Shown: in pieces, positions 1 through 5,953 of the stretch | Layout of the letters: each line of letters begins with the position of its first letter | Position numbering within the stretch: position 1 is the first letter of the stretch | Assembly (NCBI GenBank): GCA_024280155.1 | Contig: JAJRQQ010000044.1 | Span: forward strand, 1 to 36,533 | DNA length: 36,533 bases | Direction: 5' to 3' | DNA from: Bacteroidota bacterium | GTDB lineage: Bacteria; Bacteroidota; Bacteroidia; Flavobacteriales_D; Crocinitomicaceae | Program-made: the position numbers and the translations under genes | Notes under the pieces: model-generated | What the model saw: only the letters and a program-made list of their open reading frames with translations | What the model was told of the DNA's origin: nothing | Database searches by the model: none

Positions 1-315
1 ACTACAGAAACGTATAAATTTCAATACACAGTGAGATACAATCCAAACGCAGGGATTACTACTTTAACGGAGAATGAGATCTATTCATTACATCCTAATC
101 CAACCTCTAACTATGTTTTTGTTGAAGGAGTAAATATTGAGAATGCTACAATTTCAATCTTCGATAATATGGGTAGAAGTTATGAGGTGAAAGCAATAGA
201 GCAAGATTCATCACAAGTTAAATTAGATCTTAATAAGCTACCGACAGGAGTCTATTTCATTCGCATCTCTCACGAGGATGAATTATTGCAAGTGATGACA
301 TGTGTGGTGAAGTAG
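1..315 (+). CDS. T9SS type A sorting-domain protein, C-terminal end only
   Basis: The reading frame is open from the first base, so this is the last 104 codons of a gene that begins outside the window; the GTG at 31 is just an internal codon. The visible part is almost entirely a T9SS type A C-terminal sorting domain: SLHPNPTSNYVFVEG, then a beta-rich stretch with IFDNMGR, then LPTGVYFIRI and a short basic end. In this family the domain routes a Sec-exported protein through the type IX system, where it is usually removed at the cell surface. The function of the missing N-terminal part cannot be seen. Confidence 0.85.
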   Translation, partial: TTETYKFQYTVRYNPNAGITTLTENEIYSLHPNPTSNYVFVEGVNIENATISIFDNMGRSYEVKAIEQDSSQVKLDLNKLPTGVYFIRISHEDELLQVMTCVVK

Positions 316-496
316 CACTACTTTTTCATTTTCTATTCCAATGATTTCAAGGGGCTCGTTTTTTTGAAACGAATAGATTGATCTGTATTCTATTTTGGAT
401 TCTTCTTATTCGAATCAATACTTTTTTAAAATAATTTCATTCTTGATAATTAAACAGCGATATTTGTACTATAATTAACCAAATAGTATACTTATC

Positions 497-1006
497 ATGA
501 AGATTTATGGATTATTGATTGGCGCTACACTACTAGTGAGTTCATGTGCTACAGAAAACAAAGAAGTTACCGAAGAAAAGGTAATTGAAACAGAACAAAA
601 AATCGAGCTTGGAGAAAGCTACGGAGAATTTAAAGTAAATCCTGAAGAGGCAATTTCAGTTGAAGAAATGTTAAAAGCCTTCAATGAGAACCCAGATGCA
701 AATGAGTTTACTTTTGAATCTCCACTCGTAGAAGTTTGTTCAAAAGCGGGATGTTGGGTGAATATTGACAAAGGAGATGGAGAAACATTTATGGTTCGTT
801 TCAAAGACCACTTTACGATTCCACCAGCAACTGAAGTTGGAACAGAGGCATATTTACATGGTTTCGCACATTGGGATACGATCTCTGTTGATTTATTGCA
901 ACATTTTGCAGAAGATGCAGGGAAAAGTGAAGATGAAATCGCTGAAATCACTGAGCCTAAATTTGAAATGGGATTTGAATGTGATGGGATTACATTGAAG
1001 AAATAG
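497..1006 (+). CDS. DUF4920-family lipoprotein
   Basis: 169 residues. A signal peptide ends in a lipobox (LVSSC, Cys17), so the protein should be lipidated in the cell envelope. A Glu/Lys-rich linker (about 18-40) leads to a compact domain with EVCSKAGCWVNI (about 81-92), a central MVRFKDHF and a last conserved Cys in FECDGI. This Cys pattern and length match DUF4920 proteins of Bacteroidota, whose function is unknown. The three cysteines suggest a metal or redox site, which is inference. The gene is single and converges on the acyl-CoA dehydrogenase gene across a strong hairpin. Confidence 0.8.
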   Translation: MKIYGLLIGATLLVSSCATENKEVTEEKVIETEQKIELGESYGEFKVNPEEAISVEEMLKAFNENPDANEFTFESPLVEVCSKAGCWVNIDKGDGETFMVRFKDHFTIPPATEVGTEAYLHGFAHWDTISVDLLQHFAEDAGKSEDEIAEITEPKFEMGFECDGITLKK

Positions 1007-1013
1007 ATTCTAT

Positions 1014-1058
1014 AAAATAAGTACGGACAGGTAGCTACTACCTGTCCGTACTTATTTT
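1014..1058. terminator. Bidirectional terminator hairpin
   Basis: A perfect inverted repeat pairs 1014-1033 with 1039-1058 around a five-base loop (GCTAC). The core arm is GTACGGACAGGTA. A-rich sequence on one side and T-rich on the other suit termination in both directions, and it lies exactly between two convergent genes. Confidence 0.85.
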
Positions 1059-1082
1059 ATTTTTATGCTTTAACTCTTATTC

Positions 1083-2873
1083 CTACCAGCAATATTTATT
1101 CTTATCAATAATTTTAGTTGCAATTAATTGACGAGCAGCTTTAGGATTGAAAGGTTCTGTTTTTGTAAAACGTTTCAGTCCCATTAACATCATTCTCAAT
1201 TCATCACCTTCTGTAAATGAATTCAATGCATCTTTTCCTGCTTTATTAATTTTATCAGCGACATCATAGAAATATGTTTTCACCATTGCAATTTCTTCTT
1301 GGCAGTTTTCTTCGCCTCTCATTTCGATAATATGTTGAACTCTCAACAATGCAGATTCTGCAAGGTAAGTCCATATTGAAATATCAGCAATATTCATTAA
1401 TATTTCCTGTTCTTTGGACATTGTTTGCATCAACTTTTGAACAGCAGAACCGGCAATCATCAAGATTGTCTTCTTGAATCCTTTGAGGTACAATTCTTCA
1501 TTGCCTAAAACAGAAGTTGGTTTATCTGCAAAATCTGGAATACTCATTAATTCACTCGCAACAGCCATAGCAGGACCCATTAAATCCAATTCACCTTTCA
1601 TAGCTCTACGTAGAACCATATCGACAATTAACAAGCGATTGATTTCATTTGTTCCTTCAAATATTCGGTTGATTCTAGCATCACGATAAGCTCTTTCAAC
1701 AGAAGATTCTGCCGAGTAACCCATTCCTCCAAATATTTGCACCGCCTCATCGACTGCATAGTCTAAAGTTTCTGAACCCGCGACTTTAAGAATGGCACAT
1801 TCTGGTGCGAATAATTCAATTCCTTTCAGCGTAGCTTGACTTTTCTCCATTCCATCGGCAATATATCCAGCAATTGCATCATCTATATTGTGTCCAGCAC
1901 GATAGATGGCAGACTCAACAACAAATGTTTGAATGGCTTGTTCCGCTAATTTATAGCGAATAGCGCCATATTTTGAAATCGCACGACCGAATTGTTCTCT
2001 TTCATTTGCATAGGTGACAGATTGAGTGATTGTTGCTTTTGATGCACCAACTACAGCAGCCCCTAATTTAATTCGACCTATATTTAAAATGTTCAAGGCG
2101 ATTTTAAAACCATTTTCACGTTCAGAAAGCAAATTCTCAACAGGAACTTTTACATTATTAAAGAATACTTGACGTGTTGAAGAACCTTTTATCCCCATTT
2201 TTTTCTCTTCTGGATTCAAAGTCACTCCCTCGATATCCGCTTCCACTATGAATGCTGAAAGTTTTTTGTCATCATCGATTTTAGCGAAAACAGTAAAGAA
2301 ATTAGCAAATCCAGCATTGGTAATCCACATCTTTTGACCGTTGAGGATATAATGTTTTCCGTCTTCTGAAAGTACTGCTTTTGTTTTTCCTGAATTTGCA
2401 TCAGATCCCGCTCCTGGTTCTGTTAGGCAATAAGCTGCTTTCCATTCTCCTGAAGCTAATTTTGGAATGTATTTTTTCTTTTGTTCCTCTGTTCCATAAT
2501 AGAGGAGAGGTAAGGTGCCAATTCCTGTATGTGCAGAAAAAGCAACAGAGAACGAGTAGCCGTGACCTAACTTTTCAGTCACCAACATACTTGTATTAAA
2601 ATCAACACCCATTCCACCCAATTCTTCAGGGACAGACATTCCAACTAGACCTAATTCACCTGCTTTGTCAATCAACGAAGGCATTAATCCCTCCTCCATT
2701 GCATCAATTTCTTCAATGTTTGGGAGAATTTCTGCTTTGATGAAATCTTCGCACATGTCTGCTATCATTCGTTGCTCTTCTGACCATTTTTCTGGAATAA
2801 ATATCTCTGATGGTGCTGTATCTCTGATGATGAATTCACCACCTTTCATTGGTTTTTTTGTGTTCTCTGACAT
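1083..2873 (-). CDS. Acyl-CoA dehydrogenase, VLCAD-like
   Basis: 596 residues. FAD-dependent oxidation of acyl-CoA to trans-2-enoyl-CoA, the first step of beta-oxidation. The acyl-CoA dehydrogenase core spans about 30-425: YCLTEPGAGSDA (148-159) and MWITNAGFANFFTVFAK (182-198) are the family FAD and substrate-binding signatures, and INRIFEGTNEI (401-411) carries the predicted catalytic Glu406. An extra C-terminal helical domain of about 170 residues makes it the long VLCAD/ACAD9-type form rather than the 380-residue short form. No signal peptide; cytoplasmic. It stands alone, with no thiolase or hydratase beside it. The exact chain-length preference cannot be read from sequence. Confidence 0.92.
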   Translation of the reverse strand: MSENTKKPMKGGEFIIRDTAPSEIFIPEKWSEEQRMIADMCEDFIKAEILPNIEEIDAMEEGLMPSLIDKAGELGLVGMSVPEELGGMGVDFNTSMLVTEKLGHGYSFSVAFSAHTGIGTLPLLYYGTEEQKKKYIPKLASGEWKAAYCLTEPGAGSDANSGKTKAVLSEDGKHYILNGQKMWITNAGFANFFTVFAKIDDDKKLSAFIVEADIEGVTLNPEEKKMGIKGSSTRQVFFNNVKVPVENLLSERENGFKIALNILNIGRIKLGAAVVGASKATITQSVTYANEREQFGRAISKYGAIRYKLAEQAIQTFVVESAIYRAGHNIDDAIAGYIADGMEKSQATLKGIELFAPECAILKVAGSETLDYAVDEAVQIFGGMGYSAESSVERAYRDARINRIFEGTNEINRLLIVDMVLRRAMKGELDLMGPAMAVASELMSIPDFADKPTSVLGNEELYLKGFKKTILMIAGSAVQKLMQTMSKEQEILMNIADISIWTYLAESALLRVQHIIEMRGEENCQEEIAMVKTYFYDVADKINKAGKDALNSFTEGDELRMMLMGLKRFTKTEPFNPKAARQLIATKIIDKNKYCW

Positions 2874-3123
2874 TGTATAATTGTTTTGTTATTTTCTGAA
2901 TGACAATATACGAATAAAAAATATACTATGCACGCATATTAAAAAATATTTTATTGATTCTATTTAGAAGATTTCCTTTTTTCTCAATTTTGGAATAAAG
3001 ATTTCTTTGCAGGTGGTTTTTTTATGGAAATGGCATCCCAGTCATGAACAATCTGGAGGAGTGAATAATAAAATGGTTACAGTTCATGGAAAGAATACAG
3101 AAGAATTAGTTCGTGAAAGGGAT
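2874..3123. other. Intergenic stretch without a supported gene
   Basis: This lies between the acyl-CoA dehydrogenase start and the tRNA terminator. It should hold the dehydrogenase promoter, but no clean TTG-N19-TAnnTTTG motif was found. A short plus-strand open stretch ends at 3147 inside the tRNA terminator and is not credible as a gene. Confidence 0.4.
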
Positions 3124-3160
3124 AAAAAAACCACTGATAATCAATAGACTATCAGTGGTT
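3124..3160 (-). terminator. Intrinsic terminator of tRNA-Leu
   Basis: An 11-bp perfect stem (3129-3139 with 3150-3160) is followed on the minus strand by a run of seven T (3130-3124). It starts six bases past the end of the tRNA, as expected for a monocistronic tRNA transcript. Confidence 0.85.
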
Positions 3161-3165
3161 AATTG

Positions 3166-3247
3166 TACCCGGGAGGAGAGTCGAACTCCCACGTCCTAAG
3201 ACACACGCCCCTCAAGCGTGCGCGTCTACCAATTCCGCCACCCGGGT
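3166..3247 (-). tRNA. tRNA-Leu (anticodon GAG)
   Basis: 82 nt on the minus strand, folding as a class II tRNA. The 7-bp acceptor stem is ACCCGGG/CCCGGGT with discriminator A. The D arm contains GGAATTGGTAGACGC. The anticodon stem is CACGC/GCGTG with loop TTGAGGG, giving anticodon GAG (3211-3213), which reads CUC/CUU leucine codons. A long variable arm typical of Leu follows, then a T arm with loop TTCGACT. The 3' CCA is not encoded (CAA follows the discriminator) and must be added after transcription. Confidence 0.95.
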
Positions 3248-3424
3248 ATTTTGAAATGCAGATGTTTATTTGATAATTTGCTGTTTCCAATAAGGAGTGC
3301 ACATATAATGTTTCTGCAATAATAAATGATTAATGTTTTGAAAAAGATTATTGTCTTGCATCTCAAGTTTTGTATAATTTTTCTTTTCCAGCTCCGTACT
3401 TGTAATATTATATGTTTTTTAGGG

Positions 3425-3806
3425 TAGAATGCGGCAGCTTGGTGAGCAAAACATTATGCAACGGTACTTGCAAAAACGGCTGTGTCGGTTGCTGAGCCAG
3501 TCGAAGCAACGACACAAGGGTTTGCAAGTAAAATAGTTGCGACTGAAAGAGGCACGGAGTGTAGTGAGCAAAACAAGTGAAGTGGAACACGGCTTTTAAA
3601 GCGGTGTGAAGAAAAAGCGACTAAGCTTTGAAGGCCAAACGGTAGTGCAGGGAACGCTAAAAACAAGGGAGACGACTTTAGGAGGAACTTTGCACTGCCC
3701 TTGTTTTTATGCTTTTGTGAACAAAATGAGTACCGAGAGAAGACGCAAAACCCCGCGAAAGGTTCGCGAGGTAGCTTTTTAGTTTATTCTTCGCTCGGTA
3801 GCGGGG
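3425..3806 (+). repeat. Repeat S1: large structured non-coding element, fullest copy
   Basis: About 380 bases with no credible ORF and visibly higher GC than its surroundings. It holds nested inverted repeats. An 83-base hairpin has GCAAC/GTTGC (3458-3462/3536-3540), ACTTGCAAA/TTTGCAAGT (3466-3474/3521-3529) and a 12-bp stem with one bulge (3481-3493/3505-3516). A second, 12-bp stem pairs 3658-3669 with 3698-3709. The tail pairs CCCCGC (3751-3756) with GCGGGG (3801-3806) and contains an alternative inner hairpin CGCGAA/TTCGCG (3754-3759/3763-3768). Parts recur at S2-S5. The 177 bases before it (3248-3424) hold nothing recognisable apart from a presumed tRNA promoter region. Confidence 0.7.
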
Positions 3807-3897
3807 GACTGTTCTAATAATGTTATTTACACCAATTTTCGGCATTATTTATATTTGGAAAATAGACCCCCAACTATTTCTCAACAATAAAAATAAA

Positions 3898-4662
3898 CTA
3901 ATTATATAAAGATAAAATCTTTTCGTACTCATCAGTTACATTTTTTTGATCCCAATTTTTATAATCTTTGATTTTAAGAAAAAAAAAGGCATCGTGCAAA
4001 ATATAACGGTCAAAGGATAGTTCTCCAAACGGAAATTGGCTTACCCAATAAAACAATTTTAGTTCTAGCTCTAAAAGAGCCGACTCTTCTTTAGTATAAA
4101 TTTTTTCATCATCTTTAAATGAATATTTACTTAAAAGAGAATATAAATTCTCAGACATTTTTACTTTTGGAAAAAGAGATTTTGCTTCATTCATACTCAA
4201 ATTGTAATAAGCAAACTGTCTATCATCAACGGATGATAATAAAAGTTTAGTAATAGAAAGATAGGTTTCATTATTAAAGTCAGCTAATAATGCTCTAGCA
4301 TTCTTTTGATTATAAACTCCTGTATAAAATAAATCATTATAAGAATGACGAATCGAAATAAAGGTATTAGTGACATCACTTGCTAAAGCTAATTGTTGAC
4401 TTTCATAATATGTATAAGCCATAAGTATTCGATTATACTCTTCATTAGTCCGGAAATCGGGTAAACTTGATATGGACAAAAATAATGTGTCATTTCTTAG
4501 CTTAGTCTCAAGTACCAAAGAGTCAGACACCAAAGATTTCAAACAACCTTCAAGGTCGTCAGACTCTGTTGACATATTCACTTCTGAGAACGATGAATTG
4601 GTGCAACTCAAAAATGAGTAGAAAGTTAGAAATAAAAATGAACACTTGAAAAAAATTGACAT
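3898..4662 (-). CDS. Hypothetical lipoprotein, cassette cargo
   Basis: 254 residues, not recognised. A hydrophobic signal peptide ends in a lipobox (SFLSC, Cys20), so it should be membrane-anchored outside the cytoplasm. A short Ser/Asp/Glu-rich linker follows, then a mostly helical domain rich in Leu, Tyr, Phe and acidic residues, without catalytic-looking motifs. It is the only gene between repeats S1 and S2 and is transcribed away from S2. Stand-alone lipoproteins in such patches can be immunity factors for secreted toxins, but nothing in the sequence shows that here. Confidence 0.7.
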   Translation of the reverse strand: MSIFFKCSFLFLTFYSFLSCTNSSFSEVNMSTESDDLEGCLKSLVSDSLVLETKLRNDTLFLSISSLPDFRTNEEYNRILMAYTYYESQQLALASDVTNTFISIRHSYNDLFYTGVYNQKNARALLADFNNETYLSITKLLLSSVDDRQFAYYNLSMNEAKSLFPKVKMSENLYSLLSKYSFKDDEKIYTKEESALLELELKLFYWVSQFPFGELSFDRYILHDAFFFLKIKDYKNWDQKNVTDEYEKILSLYN

Positions 4663-4723
4663 AATATCTTATTCATATGGTTTAATATTTTTCTTTAAAT
4701 ATTCTTTGAATTCTGTATCTTTC

Positions 4724-4741
4724 CCAAGCTACCGCATTCTA
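4724..4741 (-). repeat. Repeat S2, partial copy
   Basis: 18 bases that are the reverse complement of 3425-3442 with one mismatch. Read on the minus strand it is TAGAATGCGGTAGCTTGG. It sits 61 bases upstream of the lipoprotein gene and 30 bases past the end of the IS110 fragment, so it marks the boundary between two units. Confidence 0.65.
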
Positions 4742-4771
4742 TCGTTAAAAACAAATAATTTCCTCATAATT

Positions 4772-4969
4772 TTAAGCTGCATATTTTTTTAAGTTTACAT
4801 ATGGTTCTTGTCTATTAATAACAGCAAATACTCTTGCTAAAAGTTTGTTTCTGATATTATTAAGAACGAGCATTTTGTTTTTCCCTTCGCTTACTTTTTT
4901 TTCAAAATACTCTTTCAGTTCAATATCGTATTTATTAGCACTTAGGGCACACATATTGAGTAAGCTTTT
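4772..4969 (-). pseudogene. IS110-family transposase, C-terminal remnant
   Basis: About 65 codons resembling the C-terminal end of IS110/IS116/IS902-type DEDD transposases: KSLLNMCALSANKYD, then EGKNKMLVLNNIRNKLLARV and FAVINRQEPYV, ending in a stop. Intact family members are about 300-400 residues, so the catalytic RuvC-like part and most of the Tnp20 domain are gone. The open frame continues upstream to 5008, but those residues come from repeat S3, which starts exactly where homology stops. The element is therefore truncated at, or inserted into, the repeat. It cannot be active. Confidence 0.8.
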
Positions 4970-4997
4970 CCAAGCTCCCGCGCGAACCTTTCGCGTG
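4970..4997 (-). repeat. Repeat S3, partial copy with palindrome
   Basis: On the minus strand this reads like the 3751-3778 part of S1, with an exact CGCGAAAGGTTCGCG palindrome and then GGGAGCTTGG in place of GGTAGCTTTT. It is in inverted orientation relative to S1 and S4. It directly joins the IS110 remnant and lies 23 bases beyond the stop codon of the RAYT remnant. Confidence 0.65.
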
Positions 4998-5020
4998 GTC
5001 TTGGACACCCACCAAAAACT

Positions 5021-5173
5021 TTATTTAACCACAACCACTCCATCTATCGTTCCTTTTTCTCCGGCATAATCAATAGCACTGCTATAAAGATAATGTTCTG
5101 GTCTAAAAACCAAACCTGATTCTACTAGATTATTGTGAATATACTTAATTTTTTCAAAAGTAACTTTATTGCT
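5021..5173 (-). pseudogene. REP-associated (IS200-like, Y1) transposase, C-terminal remnant
   Basis: About 50 codons that look like the C-terminus of Bacteroidota RAYT/Y1 transposases: FEKIKYIHNNLVESGLV, then RPEHYLYSSAIDYAGEKG and a valine-rich end. The HUH motif and catalytic Tyr region of the family lie upstream and are missing. The open frame extends to 5263, but its first 30 codons are made of repeat S4 and an inserted 41-base segment, giving a chimeric reading frame rather than a real N-terminus. It is non-functional as a transposase. RAYT proteins normally act on palindromic REP elements, which is suggestive next to these repeats. Confidence 0.75.
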
Positions 5174-5321
5174 CTTGTTTTTATGCTTTTGTGAACAAAA
5201 TGAGTACCGAGAGAAGACCTTATTTCCTTTTTCATTTTTTAGAATGTTGGTTTTAAAAAGCAAAACCCCGCGAAATGTTTGCTAGGTAGCTTTTTAGTTT
5301 ATTCTTCGTGTGTTAGCGGGG
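5174..5321 (+). repeat. Repeat S4, partial copy with a 41-base insertion
   Basis: Bases 5174-5218 are identical to 3700-3744 of S1 over 45 positions. A unique AT-rich 41-base segment follows (5219-5259). Then 5260-5321 matches 3745-3806 of S1 with several substitutions. The outer CCCCGC/GCGGGG pairing is kept (5266-5271/5316-5321), while the inner CGCGAA/TTCGCG hairpin of S1 is lost. It lies downstream of the Imm40-like gene and could end its transcript. Confidence 0.7.
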
Positions 5322-5451
5322 AGAATTTATCTCGAAAACAGAATATGAATCAACCCTTAATACTGTTTAAGTAGAACAAAAGTTTTTGAAATTAATCTTC
5401 GTTACATCGAATTGGGTGGTTTAGAATGTGGTAGAGAAAGCGTCACACTTT

Positions 5452-5802
5452 CTATGCATTACCAATTGTTGGAACAATGGCAAAACAAACGCTCCCTTTA
5501 TTTCTATTCACATACGTTCTAATAAAATCAATAGCTATTGAAATACTTCGTTCAACAAACACTGAATCTGTTTCAAGATCTGTCTTTTCACAAAACCAGT
5601 TATCATAATTAGGTTTAAAGATATCATCCTTCATAAGGTATACATCTCCACCCAATACGCCTACTCCCATTTGTTTAAACTGAGTTAAGGCATATATAGC
5701 ATCCTTTCGTGATAATGCCCAGTTATTAACACCTAGAGATTCGAGAGTATTACCCTCACTCAATATTTCATCAATTTTTTTAGACCAGATTATATTCATC
5801 AT
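5452..5802 (-). CDS. Imm40-family immunity protein, orphan
   Basis: 116 residues. The motifs SLGVNNWALSRKDAIYAL (about 22-39), GVGVLGGDVYLMKDD (about 46-60) and a YDNWF near 66-70 match what I recall of the Imm40 family (polymorphic toxin immunity proteins). Length is normal for such a protein, and there is no signal peptide, so it should act in the cytoplasm. No toxin gene lies beside it: it is the single gene between repeats S5 and S4. The start is taken at the first of two adjacent ATG codons. An orphan immunity gene could protect against toxins of competing strains; that is inference. Confidence 0.75.
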   Translation of the reverse strand: MMNIIWSKKIDEILSEGNTLESLGVNNWALSRKDAIYALTQFKQMGVGVLGGDVYLMKDDIFKPNYDNWFCEKTDLETDSVFVERSISIAIDFIRTYVNRNKGSVCFAIVPTIGNA

Positions 5803-5838
5803 TCTTTTATTATTTCAAATAATCGATGGTTAATTGAG

Positions 5839-5857
5839 CCCAAGCTACCGCGCGAAC
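5839..5857 (-). repeat. Repeat S5, partial copy
   Basis: On the minus strand this reads GTTCGCGCGGTAGCTTGGG, matching S1 bases 3762-3777 with one mismatch over 16 and sharing the GCTTGG end with S2 and S3. It stands 36 bases upstream of the Imm40-like gene and closes the cluster on this side. Confidence 0.6.
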
Positions 5858-5953
5858 AATGTTATTAAGTTAAGGTTTAAACATTTGATTGTTAGTTATT
5901 TACGATTGTTTTTCATTTATTTTTTTCACTCAAAGTCAAATTAGCATCTTATT

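Larger units (their letters stand above)
3425..5857. mobile_element. Repeat-bounded cassette cluster with transposase remnants
   Basis: Read on the minus strand, five related repeats alternate with single genes or fragments: S5 (5857-5839), Imm40-like gene, S4 (5321-5174), RAYT fragment, S3 (4997-4970), IS110 fragment, S2 (4741-4724), lipoprotein gene, S1 (3806-3425). The first unit has 18-bp ends in inverted orientation (3425-3442 and 4724-4741, 17 of 18 matching). Both intact genes are bracketed by inverted GGTAGCTT...AAGCTACC. No target-site duplication and no complete recombinase or transposase were found. It resembles an integron-like array or a non-autonomous passenger-gene element, but the mechanism is unknown. 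Confidence 0.55.

Noticed and set aside
619..951. 110-codon minus-strand open frame
   Set aside because: It is antisense to the DUF4920 gene, is Ser-rich, and has no signal or domain; the plus-strand gene is convincing.
2966..3147. Plus-strand open stretch ending MVTVHGKNTEELVRERDKK
   Set aside because: Its end lies inside the tRNA terminator, the start is unclear, and composition is explained by AT-rich intergenic sequence.
3408..3666. Minus-strand open frames of 60-70 codons inside S1
   Set aside because: They follow the hairpin arms of the repeat and encode no recognisable protein; the region reads as non-coding.
5339..5451. Hidden gene between S4 and the Imm40-like gene
   Set aside because: No open frame with a start and recognisable composition; likely the 3' untranslated part of the immunity gene.
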